NCBI GenBank assembly: GCA_965246835.1
Contig: CBDFFQ010000001.1
Location: 558,001-622,000 of the forward strand
DNA length: 64,000 bases
DNA from: JANPPS01 sp965246835
GTDB lineage: Bacteria > Pseudomonadota > Alphaproteobacteria > Acetobacterales > Acetobacteraceae
Direction: 5' to 3'
This document shows positions 8,521 through 17,081 of this stretch, piece after piece (position 1 is the stretch's first letter; each line of letters opens with the position of its first letter). The notes under the pieces are model-generated. The model saw only the letters and a list, made by a program, of their open reading frames with translations. It did no database searches and had not been told where the DNA came from. The translations under genes were made by a program, and so were the position numbers.

Positions 8521-8524
8521 TAAC

Positions 8525-9976
8525 ATGCGCTGCGACCTCATCATCCGAAACGCCACCATCTTCGACGGCACCGGCGCCCCCCGCAGCCACGGCGACGTGG
8601 CCGTGACCGGCGATCGCATCGTGGCGGTCGGCGACCTCGGTGCCCACAGCGCCGACCGCGAGCTGGACGCGAAGGGCCTGGCGGTGGCGCCCGGCTTCAT
8701 CGACGCCCACACGCATGACGACCGCGCCGTGCTCTGCGGCCCCGCCTGCATGCTGTGCAAGATGAGCCAGGGCGTCAGCACCGTCGTGGTCGGCAATTGC
8801 GGCATCAGCCTCTCGCCGGTCCGGATGGCCAAGCGTCCGATCCCGCCGCTCGACCTGCTGGGCGACGAGAGCTGGTGGGTGTTCGGCAGCTTCGGGGAGT
8901 ATGCCGAGCGGCTCCGCACCGATCCCTCCCCGGTCAACACGGTCGCGCTGATCGGCCACATGTCGCTGCGGGTCGAAGCCCTGAACGGCGAAGTCCACCG
9001 CGCCGCGACCGACCGCGAGGCCGAGCACATGCGCCGCCGCCTGTCGGACTGCCTGGACGAGGGCGCGTCCGGCTTCTCGACCGGGCTCTATTACGGCCCC
9101 AACGCGCCGGCGCCGACCGAGGAGGTGATCGCCGTCGCCGAAGCCCTGCGCGCCAAGCGCGGCCTGTATGTCACCCACATGCGGGACGAGGGCGAGGACG
9201 TGCTGCAATCCATCGAGGAAACGCTCCGCATCGGGCGGGAGGCCGGGGCGCCGGTGGTGATCAGCCACCATAAATGCGCGATGCCGGAGAATTACGGCCG
9301 CTCCCGCGAGACCCTGCCGGCGATCGACGCGGGTGCCCTGCACCAAACCGTCGATTTCGACATGTATCCCTACGCCGCCGGCTCCACCGTGCTCATGCCG
9401 CACCGGGTCCGCGACGATGTGCAGGTGAAGGTCACCTGGTCCGTGCCGCATCCCGAATGCGCCGGGCGCATGCTGGGCGAGCTCGCGGCCGAGTGGGGCC
9501 TGCCGCTCGCGCAGGCGGCGGAGAAGCTGCTGCCGGCCGGCGCCATCTACTTCCAGATGGACGAGGCCGACGTGCGCCGCATCCTGGCGCATCCGCGCAG
9601 CATGGTCGGCAGCGACGGCCTGCCGCACGATTCGTTCCCGCACCCGCGTCTCTGGGGCACCTTCCCCCGCGTGCTGGGCCATTATGCCCGGGACCTCGGT
9701 CTGTTCAGCCTCGAGACGGCCGTGCACAAGATGACGGGCCGCACCGCCCAGGTGTTCGGGCTGCCGGATCGCGGTGTGATCCGCCCCGGCGCCTATGCCG
9801 ACCTCGTGCTGTTCGACCCCGCGACGGTGATCGACTCGGCCGATTTCGAACATCCCACGGCGCCGTCGGCCGGGATCGTCGAGACCTGGGTCAACGGCCA
9901 GAGCGCCTATGTGCACGGGCACGGCGCCACACCGGCCCGCGCCGGGCGCCTCGTCACGCGGGACCACGCCTGTTAG
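8525..9976 (+). CDS. N-acyl-D-amino-acid deacylase (D-aminoacylase), amidohydrolase superfamily
   Basis: A zinc-dependent amidohydrolase of 483 residues that removes acyl groups from N-acyl-D-amino acids, releasing free D-amino acids. Visible features are an N-terminal beta-sandwich segment, the metal motif AHTHDD (61-66), the family Cys in GNCGIS (Cys92), THMRDEG and ISHHK metal-site histidines, and a late GSDGLPHD segment. Length fits the family (about 480). The start at 8525 follows the AT-rich gene by 4 bp; the longer frame to 8486 is inside that gene. Its position after hyuAB suggests the cluster handles blocked D-amino acids, an inference from context. Confidence 0.88.
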   Translation: MRCDLIIRNATIFDGTGAPRSHGDVAVTGDRIVAVGDLGAHSADRELDAKGLAVAPGFIDAHTHDDRAVLCGPACMLCKMSQGVSTVVVGNCGISLSPVRMAKRPIPPLDLLGDESWWVFGSFGEYAERLRTDPSPVNTVALIGHMSLRVEALNGEVHRAATDREAEHMRRRLSDCLDEGASGFSTGLYYGPNAPAPTEEVIAVAEALRAKRGLYVTHMRDEGEDVLQSIEETLRIGREAGAPVVISHHKCAMPENYGRSRETLPAIDAGALHQTVDFDMYPYAAGSTVLMPHRVRDDVQVKVTWSVPHPECAGRMLGELAAEWGLPLAQAAEKLLPAGAIYFQMDEADVRRILAHPRSMVGSDGLPHDSFPHPRLWGTFPRVLGHYARDLGLFSLETAVHKMTGRTAQVFGLPDRGVIRPGAYADLVLFDPATVIDSADFEHPTAPSAGIVETWVNGQSAYVHGHGATPARAGRLVTRDHAC

Positions 9977-10028
9977 TTGCTTCAGAGACACAGTTCCCCA
10001 ACAGAGTGTGACTTTTCAGCGGCAAGGA

Positions 10029-10057
10029 TTGCTGATCCCGGATGTGCAGAGGATAAA
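10029..10057 (+). promoter_or_regulatory. Candidate sigma-70-type promoter for the small His-rich protein
   Basis: TTGCTG (10029-10034) and GATAAA (10052-10057) are separated by 17 bases, about 50 bases before the ATG at 10110. The matches are only moderate (four of six each), so this is a candidate by eye. Confidence 0.3.
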
Positions 10058-10109
10058 GCCTGCGTTCGGGACCACTGAGCCCCGCATGCCCGACCGAGAA
10101 GAAGACATC

Positions 10110-10361
10110 ATGACCCGCAAGACCCTGTCCCTCACCCTCGCCACCCTGTTCACGGCCGTGTTCCTGAGCGCCACCTTCAGCGCCCCGGCCGACGCTGCCA
10201 CCCATCGCCGCCGGCACCACGCCGTGCGCCATCACGCCGCCCGTGGCCATCACGCCATGCCGGCCCGCGCCCGCGCCACCGCGACCCGCGACGGCAGCGC
10301 CAGCACGGACCAGCTGAACCAGCAGAGCCTGGATGCCGCCCGTGGCGGCGCCACGCGCTAA
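10110..10361 (+). CDS. Small secreted His/Arg/Ala-rich protein
   Basis: An 83-residue protein with a clear signal peptide (MTRKTLSLTL start, hydrophobic to about 26, cleavage near ADAA). The mature part is short and basic with repeated paired histidines (RRHH, VRHH, RGHH), then a polar tail with NQQSLDAARGG. The longer open frame from 9909 overlaps the deacylase gene and lacks sense. Metal binding by the histidines is possible but untested. Similar tiny exported proteins are common in acid- and metal-exposed Acetobacteraceae; the role is unknown. The gene stands alone, with a hairpin after it. Confidence 0.6.
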   Translation: MTRKTLSLTLATLFTAVFLSATFSAPADAATHRRRHHAVRHHAARGHHAMPARARATATRDGSASTDQLNQQSLDAARGGATR

Positions 10362-10375
10362 GCTGCGTGCCTGAC

Positions 10376-10405
10376 GGGATGGCGGCCGGCAGCGGCTTCC
10401 ATCCC
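10376..10405 (+). terminator. Possible terminator hairpin after the small His-rich gene
   Basis: GGGATGG (10376-10382) pairs with CCATCCC (10399-10405), with an inner GCCG/CGGC pairing inside the loop. No clear T-run follows, so it could be a weak terminator or only a GC-rich stem. Confidence 0.35.
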
Positions 10406-10428
10406 CCTGGGTCCCTATTGGGCCCGCG

Positions 10429-11694
10429 ATGAGTATGCTGCGTCCCCTCCGGGACCCCGCGACCCGCCTGCTATGGGGCGGCCTCGCCCTCTCCGCCATC
10501 GGCGACCAGGCCTATGCCGTCGCGATGTCGTGGATCACCGTCGATCTCTTCGGGGCCTATGCCGGCTGGCTTGTGGCTTTGGGACCGTTTGCCCTGTTGG
10601 TCACCGCGCTGTTCGGGGGCGGCTGGGCTGACCGGTGGAGCCTCGCCGGTGCCATGATCGGGTCCGACCTGCTGCGGGCCGCCATCCTGGTGGCCGTGGT
10701 CGCCGCCTGGTCCTGGTCGGGACAGCCATCGGCAACCGGGCTGGTGCTGGCCGTCATGACGCTGGGTGCGGCCCAGGCCGTGTTCCGCCCGGCCTTGCAA
10801 GCGACCCTGCCCGCCCTCGTGCCGGACCGCGCCATCCTGCCGGCCGCCAACGCCCTGCTGGACGCGACGGAGCGGGTGGCCCGCCTGGTCGGCCCGGCGC
10901 TGGCGGGCGTGCTATCCGGCGTGATCCCGATCCGGCATCTCCTGACGCTCGATGCCGCAACGTTCGTGGCCTCAGCCCTGGCGATCGCAGGGGTCAACCG
11001 CATCCGCCGCCTGCCACCGGGACACGTCTCGGCGCGGGAGGGCCACCCGCTCGCCTCGGTTTTGCGCGGCGCTCGTGCGGCCCGGCGGCATCCGCTGCTG
11101 CGCTACGTGTTGTCCACAACGGCCGTCGTGAACGGTGCCTGGTATGGTGTCTTCTTCCTCGTCCTGCCCATCATGGTAGCGCAAGACGGGCTGATCGGAC
11201 CCGGTGGCACGGGGCTCGGCGCCTACGGGCTGATCATCTCGGCCTATGGCTGCACCAACCTGGCGGCCAATCTTGTGGTCGGCAGCCGCGGCATGCCGGT
11301 GCTGTTGGGACGTCAGGTGTTCATCGGCACGTGTTGCACCGGCGCCGGCATCGTTTTTCTGGCGGCAGCGCAGTGGTTGCTCCCGCCCGCGCTGTTGTTG
11401 CCCGGGCTTATGCTCAGCGCCAGCCTGTCGGCATTCGGCGGCCCGATGCAGGACATTCCGCTGGCCGTCGTGCGTCAAACCGAGATCGCCTCGCCCGACA
11501 TCGCTGCTGCGACCCGCGCCTTCATGGCTGCGAACCAGGGTGGATCGTTGCTCGCCATGCTGGTGCTGCCGGCCGCCCTGTCCGTCATGTCGGCAGCCAG
11601 TGCTACGGCCCTATGCGGCGGCGCCATCGTAGCCGTAGGCGCCGGAGGTTTCGCCCGAGGCCTGGCCCGGCCTACCGCGCCGCCGGCCGCCTGA
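10429..11694 (+). CDS. MFS transporter (MFS_3/enterobactin-exporter-like)
   Basis: A 421-residue inner-membrane carrier with about 10-12 hydrophobic helices. The start LRDPATRLLWGGLALSAIGD and the alternating helix pattern match the MFS_3 group of drug or siderophore exporters. A central positively charged loop (about 195-225) separates the two six-helix halves. Its 3' end overlaps the convergent sterol-desaturase gene by 23 bp. No siderophore or drug-resistance gene is adjacent, so the substrate is unknown. Confidence 0.8.
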   Translation: MSMLRPLRDPATRLLWGGLALSAIGDQAYAVAMSWITVDLFGAYAGWLVALGPFALLVTALFGGGWADRWSLAGAMIGSDLLRAAILVAVVAAWSWSGQPSATGLVLAVMTLGAAQAVFRPALQATLPALVPDRAILPAANALLDATERVARLVGPALAGVLSGVIPIRHLLTLDAATFVASALAIAGVNRIRRLPPGHVSAREGHPLASVLRGARAARRHPLLRYVLSTTAVVNGAWYGVFFLVLPIMVAQDGLIGPGGTGLGAYGLIISAYGCTNLAANLVVGSRGMPVLLGRQVFIGTCCTGAGIVFLAAAQWLLPPALLLPGLMLSASLSAFGGPMQDIPLAVVRQTEIASPDIAAATRAFMAANQGGSLLAMLVLPAALSVMSAASATALCGGAIVAVGAGGFARGLARPTAPPAA

Positions 11695-12619
11695 CCCAGC
11701 CCGCCATCCGCGCCATACGCCGCAGCCCGGCCCATTGCTGCTGCACATACGTGCCGGTCGCCAGCGCCTCCTCGGCCGAGGGATCCCCGGTCCGCACATA
11801 GGCGCGGCCGAAATCGGCGGTGCGGAACAGCATGTCCCACCACGGCAGGATGGCCCCGTAATTGGCGCTGCGCTGCCCCGCCGCCAGCACGCCGTGATGT
11901 GAACGGTGGAACCGCGGCGAGATCAAAAGCCGCTCCCCCAGCCACCCGAACGAGAGCCGCGCATTGGCGTGCGACAGGCTCTCGAGAAACCGCAGCAACA
12001 ACACCAGCAACGGGAACTGCAGCGGCGGGATGCCGATCAGCAACCCGATGCCCATGAACCACACGAAGCCGATGAGGTCATCGAGCACATGGTTCCGGTC
12101 GTCGGACCAGAACGTCATCTGCCGCTGTGCATGATGCAGCGAATGCAGCGCCCACCACCAGCCGAACATATGCGACAGCCGGTGCCGCCAATACTCGGCG
12201 AAGTCCAGGATCACGGCGTAGATGAAGAACGTCAGCAGATGATGGCCCAGCAAGCCCGGCACCAGCCGCTCCAGCGTCGGCGGCACCCAGCCCTGGTCCG
12301 ACAGCCAGCCGTTCAGCCCGGCCTGCAACTGGTAGAACAGCACGAACGTCACGAGCGGCAGCACGCCCACCCGGGAGATCAGCGTATACAGCACGTCCAC
12401 CCACACGGCCTTCTGGTCCGGCCAATGCTCGACCGGCCGCCAGCGTTCCAACGGCAGGCACACGGCGAAGGTGATCGCCACCTGCGCCAGCCCGTAGCAG
12501 GCGAACAGCGCCCAGCCGAACGACACCTCCTCCCACTGCATCAGCCCGACGCCATACAGCATCGGCAGCAGCAGGTGTTCTTGCAGCCAGCCCGCAGCCA
12601 GCGAGAATGGATCGCCCAT
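11672..12619 (-). CDS. Sterol desaturase / fatty acid hydroxylase family membrane protein
   Basis: A 315-residue di-iron membrane enzyme of the fatty-acid hydroxylase superfamily. The three histidine clusters are intact: HRLSH (146-150), HSLHH (159-163) and HRSHH (238-242), with an extra His at 217. Four or more membrane helices flank them. Such proteins hydroxylate or desaturate sterols, hopanoids, carotenoids or fatty acids with oxygen. It is 4 bp downstream of the beta-propeller gene, so the pair is an operon. Which lipid it modifies cannot be told. Confidence 0.82.
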   Translation of the reverse strand: MGDPFSLAAGWLQEHLLLPMLYGVGLMQWEEVSFGWALFACYGLAQVAITFAVCLPLERWRPVEHWPDQKAVWVDVLYTLISRVGVLPLVTFVLFYQLQAGLNGWLSDQGWVPPTLERLVPGLLGHHLLTFFIYAVILDFAEYWRHRLSHMFGWWWALHSLHHAQRQMTFWSDDRNHVLDDLIGFVWFMGIGLLIGIPPLQFPLLVLLLRFLESLSHANARLSFGWLGERLLISPRFHRSHHGVLAAGQRSANYGAILPWWDMLFRTADFGRAYVRTGDPSAEEALATGTYVQQQWAGLRRMARMAGWVRRPAAR

Positions 12620-12623
12620 CGCC

Positions 12624-13559
12624 CTACTTCACATTGGCGGTCAAAAATATCCCGTGCGGCGAACGCCCAACCGGGAAGGAGGCGAGCGCGCCGCTCATGG
12701 GGTCCAGCACGCCCACCTTCTGGATGAACCTCTGCGTGATCCACAGCTTGCCATCCGGCGCAAAATCGATGCAATCCGGCCCGCCCGGCACCTTGTAGGT
12801 CCGCAACGGCATCAGCGTCTCGGCATCGAGCGAGACCGTCGTGCCATCCACCCGGTTGTTCACCCACAGCACCTTCTTGTCCGGTGACAAAAACAGCTGA
12901 TGCGACCCCCGCCCCGTCCGCACCCGGCGCTCCACCCGGCCATCCGTCGGGTCCACCACCGCGAAATGGTCGCTGCCCATATTCGCCACCAGCAGCCTGC
13001 CGCGATGCCAGATCACCCCGGCCGGCGTCGGACCGACCTCCACGCTCCACACCGGTGCCTGCCGCTTCATGTCGAAGGCCGCGAGCTGGTTCGTGCCCTG
13101 CAGCGTCACATAGACCATGCTGCTATCGGGGGAGAACGCGAGATGGCTCGGCATGGTGCGGGCCGGGTAACGCTTCACCAGCGCCATACTGACCGCGTCA
13201 TACACATCGACCTGGTTGCGGGCCAAACCGGTGACCACCAGCCAGCGCGCATCCGGGCTGAACGCCAGGTGATACGGGTCCGTCACGGGCATGCGGCGGC
13301 GGATGGCGCCGGTATGCGGGTCCAGGAACAGCATCTCGTTGCCGCCGGCGTCGCCCACCAGCAGCTCCCGCCCATCCGGGCTGAGCGCCATGTGATGCGG
13401 CTCCCGCAACACCGGGATGCGGCGCAACTCGGTGCCCTGCGCCATGTCGATCATGCTGAGCGTCGCGTCACCGGAATTGACGACGATCGCCAAGCCCGCT
13501 CCATGCGCGGAGGCCGTCAGGACGGCTATGTTCGCTATCAGACTGAACAAGAATCGCAT
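12624..13559 (-). CDS. Exported YVTN-type beta-propeller repeat protein
   Basis: A 311-residue protein with a signal peptide (MRFLFSLIANIAVL, cleavage near AHGA). About six to seven propeller blades follow, with recurring 'LSPDG', 'FSPDA' and 'V.D..T' motifs. It should fold as a periplasmic 7-bladed propeller of the YVTN/lactonase-like group. A GGAG ribosome site precedes the ATG. Co-transcription with the sterol desaturase suggests a shared envelope role, perhaps as a scaffold or sensor, but no catalytic motif is evident. Confidence 0.75.
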   Translation of the reverse strand: MRFLFSLIANIAVLTASAHGAGLAIVVNSGDATLSMIDMAQGTELRRIPVLREPHHMALSPDGRELLVGDAGGNEMLFLDPHTGAIRRRMPVTDPYHLAFSPDARWLVVTGLARNQVDVYDAVSMALVKRYPARTMPSHLAFSPDSSMVYVTLQGTNQLAAFDMKRQAPVWSVEVGPTPAGVIWHRGRLLVANMGSDHFAVVDPTDGRVERRVRTGRGSHQLFLSPDKKVLWVNNRVDGTTVSLDAETLMPLRTYKVPGGPDCIDFAPDGKLWITQRFIQKVGVLDPMSGALASFPVGRSPHGIFLTANVK

Positions 13560-13721
13560 CCGAACACTCCACGCCGACAGCCCGGCTCACCCAAGTGTTT
13601 AATTAGCACATCCAATGGCCTCGCGCGCCTGGCTTTCACAGTGGATGACGTGATGGGGCCATGCTCACAACTCGTTTATCCAAAAGAGAAGCTCTTGCCG
13701 GAAACGTGAACACACCCAACA

Positions 13722-14111
13722 ATGTTCGGCATGTCCGACCCGCAAATGCCTAAAATCCTGGTTGTCGAGGATGAGTTCCTCATCCGCCTTACATTGACGG
13801 AGGCGTTGGGCGACGAGGGGTTCACCGTGATCGAGGCCGAGACCGGTGATGCCGCCCTTTCCGTCCTGGAAAGGTCGGAGGGCATCAGCTTATTGCTGAC
13901 CGACATCCAGCTGCCCGGCACGCTGGATGGCCACGCCCTCGCCCGGGAAGCGCGCCGGCGCATCCCTGACCTGCCGGTGATCTACATGACGGGCCGGCCG
14001 GACCATTTGGGCGCTGCCGCGTCCGGGCGGGACATGTTTATCGCCAAGCCGTATACGCTGGCCGATATTTGCGACGCCGCGCGCCGGCTTACCGGGTCCG
14101 TCTCGGTCTGA
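13722..14111 (+). CDS. Stand-alone response regulator receiver domain
   Basis: A 129-residue CheY-like receiver without an output domain. It has the acidic pair Glu16-Asp17, phospho-acceptor Asp61 (LLTDIQLPG), Thr90 and Lys109 (AKPY). The start may equally be the in-frame ATGs at 13731 or 13746; no strong ribosome site decides. No histidine kinase is adjacent, so its partner is encoded elsewhere. It could act as a phosphate sink or a protein-interaction switch. The 162 bases upstream, shared with the divergent propeller gene, show no promoter I would trust. Confidence 0.8.
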   Translation: MFGMSDPQMPKILVVEDEFLIRLTLTEALGDEGFTVIEAETGDAALSVLERSEGISLLLTDIQLPGTLDGHALAREARRRIPDLPVIYMTGRPDHLGAAASGRDMFIAKPYTLADICDAARRLTGSVSV

Positions 14112-14216
14112 CATTCGTGTCGAAGCGTTTCAGGCCGTAACCAAGTGACACGGGGACGGCTTCTCCCGTCCAAGCGCCACCACCTCCCATCATAGTCACG
14201 ATGAGGGAGAGAAGTG

Positions 14217-14393
14217 ATGAACCGCTCCATGCTATTCCCCGCCGCCATGCTGCTGATGGCGAGCCTTGGGGGCTGCGCCGTGTATCCGGCCTACCCGCCC
14301 CGGCCCTACGCCGTGGCCTATGCGCCGCCGCCGCCCGTCTATGGTCCCGTGGTGGTGGGCGGGTGGGGGTGGCGCCACCGATACTGGCGTTAG
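14217..14393 (+). CDS. Tiny Tyr/Pro-rich lipoprotein
   Basis: A 58-residue protein. ATG 14217 is preceded by a GGGAGAGAAG ribosome site. The signal peptide ends in a lipobox (SLGGC, Cys20), so it should be lipid-anchored. The mature 38 residues are Pro, Tyr, Val and Gly-rich and end in WGWRHRYWR. Similar tiny lipoproteins are common in alphaproteobacteria and have no known function. It is convergent with the large hydrolase gene, whose stop lies 7 bp away. Confidence 0.6.
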   Translation: MNRSMLFPAAMLLMASLGGCAVYPAYPPRPYAVAYAPPPPVYGPVVVGGWGWRHRYWR

Positions 14394-14399
14394 GCCTGG

Positions 14400-17051
14400 T
14401 CAGGGTGCGGGCGGCATGACCACGACGGCGCCGGTTTGGCCGCTCGCTGCCAGGCGCTGCGCGACGAAGCCGCCGGCCTTCATCTCCTCGATGAACGCAC
14501 GCACATAGGCGGCAGCCGCCGAGCGGCCCGTGGGCGTGCCCATCGCCTGCTCGATCGCCATGAAGCGGCCGGGGATGGCGCGGTTGCCGGGATGGGCGCG
14601 CAGCACGGCATCATTCGCCTGCCGCACCCCGGCCAGCACGTCGAAGCCGCCCGCCACGAACGCAGCGGCCGCCGCCTCCCCGGTCGGGAATCGTACCAGA
14701 GTCGCCTGCTTGATGGCCCGCGTGAGGAACAGATCGTAGGCGCTGCCGGTTGCGGTCACGATGCGGATGCCGGGCCGGTCCACGTCCGTGAGCTCCCGCA
14801 GCGCCGACCCCCCGGCCACGACGTAGTTGCCCTCGATCCCGACATAGGGCGGGCTGAAGCTGATCCCCGCGGCGCGGATCGGGTCGATCGCCATGAACGC
14901 CACATCCCACACATCCTGCCCGGCCTTCGCGAACACGGTCCCGGCGCTCTCGAACGGGAGCAACTGCACGGGCACGCCGAGGCGCCGTGCCAGCTCACGC
15001 GCGAGGTCGGGTGAGGTGCCGCCCAGGGCGCCCGTCTCGTCACGCTGCACCAGCACCGGGTTCCCCAGGTTGATCGCCGCCCGCAGCGTGCCCGTGGGCG
15101 CCAGCTCCGCCAGCGCCTTCGTTTGGTCCATCACCGGTCCGCTCCCCATCTTCACGCCGCGCGCCGCCGAGACGGCCGCGTCCGCATCCTCGCGCAACAT
15201 CAGCCGCTCCGCCACCAGCCGCTCCGCCGCCGCCCGCACTGCCAGCGGGTAGGCGTCCGGCCCGGCATAGCGCTCACTCAGCGGCCGCCGCGGATCGCCG
15301 GGCACGGCCCGCTCCGGCAAGGGCATGGCGCCGCCCGCGAGGCCGCACAGCTCCCCCTCGCCGAACCCGGCACGCCGCAGGTTCCAGCCGGTATAGGTCG
15401 CGCGCGCCGCCTCGATCTCCGGCAGGCGAATGCCCGCCAAAGCGTGGCCGTCCGCGTCGGTGCGCGGCACGAACACCGGATAAGCGCGGCCCGGCGCCGG
15501 CGGCTCCCGCCCGCGATCCACCACCGTCATCCCGTTCACCAGCCCGGCATACGCAACCCCTGGCAGCGCCGGAAACGCGCCCGGCGCCGGCGCAACCAGC
15601 GTGCCCTGCGACCGCATCGGATACCGGCTGGACGGTGGCTCCGCCTGCTGCCGCACCCAGCCATCGAGGCCGGTGAGCAGCGCCCGCATCGCAGCCCCGG
15701 GATGCAGCGGGTTGGACGCCATCACGCAGGCCGGCTGGGGCGACGAGGTGAGCCCCGGCGTGCTGCCATGCGGCAATCCGGCCAGCATGTAGGCCCGCAC
15801 ATTGGCCGGCAGGTCCAGATGGTTGCCGCGCGTATCGGTCACGATCAGGGAGGCCCGCGCCTGGTAGGCCTCGCTATCGGTATCCACCTGCATGATGCGG
15901 GGGCACGTGCCGGCCGCCTCGCACCGGCGCAGCAACCCATCGGACTGGCCGGTCAGCGCGTCGGTGGTCGTGCCATAGGTGAACGGAAAGCTGTCCCCGG
16001 GGAACAGATGGTCCTCGTGCTGGCGCGAGAACCGGCCTGGCTGGGAGAAGCGGGCATTGGTGAAGCTGCGCCGGGCGCCGGAGATGAACGGCACGATCGC
16101 ATCGAACACCGGCCGCCCGGCTTCGTCGTCCAGGAAGCCCTGATACAGCATGTCTTTCAGGAAGCGCCCGCTCTGCGAGATGCCGATCCCGTAGGCGTGG
16201 CTCACCTCCGCACCATTGCGGGCGAGCGGGTTCTGCTCGGTCTCGTGCCGCAAGAACGAGACGAGGTCCCGCACCGCGGCCATGCCGAGGCCGCCGACTG
16301 TCGGGTCCTTTGCCTGGTAGGTCAGTTCGTAGATGGCGCCGGCGTCGAAACCTGGGGGCCGCGTGATCTCGATCCGCTGCGGGTCCACGATCCGGAATGT
16401 AAGCCCGGGCGGGGTTTGGCGGGCATCCGCCTCCTTGCCACGGACCGTCAGGATCAGGCTCGCCGGGTCCGCGATCGGGTAGGAAAGCCGCTCCGTCACC
16501 GGGGATTGCAGGTGGTCCCAGATGAACTCCTCGCGTGACACGCCGGTGACGCCGGGCACGATGGGTGCGACCAGGCGCAGCATGTCCGCGGCCTCCGCCA
16601 CGTCGTGCTGCCAGCCGCTCCAGACCACGATGTAGCCCTGGCGCATCAGGAAGCCGTTGCCGGCCTCCGCATCCCGGCGCACCGCGTTGCCGAGCGGCGC
16701 GTCGTTCAGCATGTTGAGGCCGAGCTTCCGCCCCCGGTTCACCACGTCATACAGCAGCACCCCGTTGCCGCGGGCCGCATCCGTCGGGCGCAGGATCACG
16801 ACGTCCGACACGGCTTCCACCAGCCCGTCCGCATTGCGGGGTGCGCGCTCGATATCGGCGATGCCGGCATTGGCGGGGTCCCCGGGATCGACGCCGATGG
16901 TGGCGCGGGCGGCGATCCGGTCATAGGTGCCGGCGGCGCCGAAGCCCCTGCCGTCGAAGGCGGGGCTCAGCACCTCCGTCACCTCGAGCCGCAGCAGCTT
17001 GGCATGAGCGATCGACGCCAGGCACGCCAGAACCAACACGATGCGGATCAC
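14400..17051 (-). CDS. Fusion: alpha/beta-hydrolase-domain protein plus family-3 solute-binding domain
   Basis: An 883-residue protein with a signal peptide (1-17). Residues about 18-630 match the large secreted alpha/beta-hydrolase-domain family (Abhydrolase_10 type); GIGISQSGRFL around the nucleophile region looks like the GxSxG elbow. Residues about 641-883 form a complete amino-acid-type solute-binding domain (LAPTGTLRAAIN, DVAFMAIDPIRA, GSAYDLFLTRA). The junction coincides with where each family normally ends or begins, and an internal ATG at 15131 could start the second part alone. The gene lies 30 bp after an amidase in the same operon. It may be a genuine two-domain enzyme/receptor or a recent stop loss. 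Confidence 0.75.
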   Translation of the reverse strand: MIRIVLVLACLASIAHAKLLRLEVTEVLSPAFDGRGFGAAGTYDRIAARATIGVDPGDPANAGIADIERAPRNADGLVEAVSDVVILRPTDAARGNGVLLYDVVNRGRKLGLNMLNDAPLGNAVRRDAEAGNGFLMRQGYIVVWSGWQHDVAEAADMLRLVAPIVPGVTGVSREEFIWDHLQSPVTERLSYPIADPASLILTVRGKEADARQTPPGLTFRIVDPQRIEITRPPGFDAGAIYELTYQAKDPTVGGLGMAAVRDLVSFLRHETEQNPLARNGAEVSHAYGIGISQSGRFLKDMLYQGFLDDEAGRPVFDAIVPFISGARRSFTNARFSQPGRFSRQHEDHLFPGDSFPFTYGTTTDALTGQSDGLLRRCEAAGTCPRIMQVDTDSEAYQARASLIVTDTRGNHLDLPANVRAYMLAGLPHGSTPGLTSSPQPACVMASNPLHPGAAMRALLTGLDGWVRQQAEPPSSRYPMRSQGTLVAPAPGAFPALPGVAYAGLVNGMTVVDRGREPPAPGRAYPVFVPRTDADGHALAGIRLPEIEAARATYTGWNLRRAGFGEGELCGLAGGAMPLPERAVPGDPRRPLSERYAGPDAYPLAVRAAAERLVAERLMLREDADAAVSAARGVKMGSGPVMDQTKALAELAPTGTLRAAINLGNPVLVQRDETGALGGTSPDLARELARRLGVPVQLLPFESAGTVFAKAGQDVWDVAFMAIDPIRAAGISFSPPYVGIEGNYVVAGGSALRELTDVDRPGIRIVTATGSAYDLFLTRAIKQATLVRFPTGEAAAAAFVAGGFDVLAGVRQANDAVLRAHPGNRAIPGRFMAIEQAMGTPTGRSAAAAYVRAFIEEMKAGGFVAQRLAASGQTGAVVVMPPAP

Positions 17052-17081
17052 GCCGTGCCCTCCCCTTCGTTTCGGAGCAGG

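Noticed and set aside
14217..14393. Reading the short Tyr/Pro ORF as noise
   Set aside because: I kept it as a gene because it has a strong ribosome site and a correctly placed lipobox. A confident function was rejected for lack of any motif.
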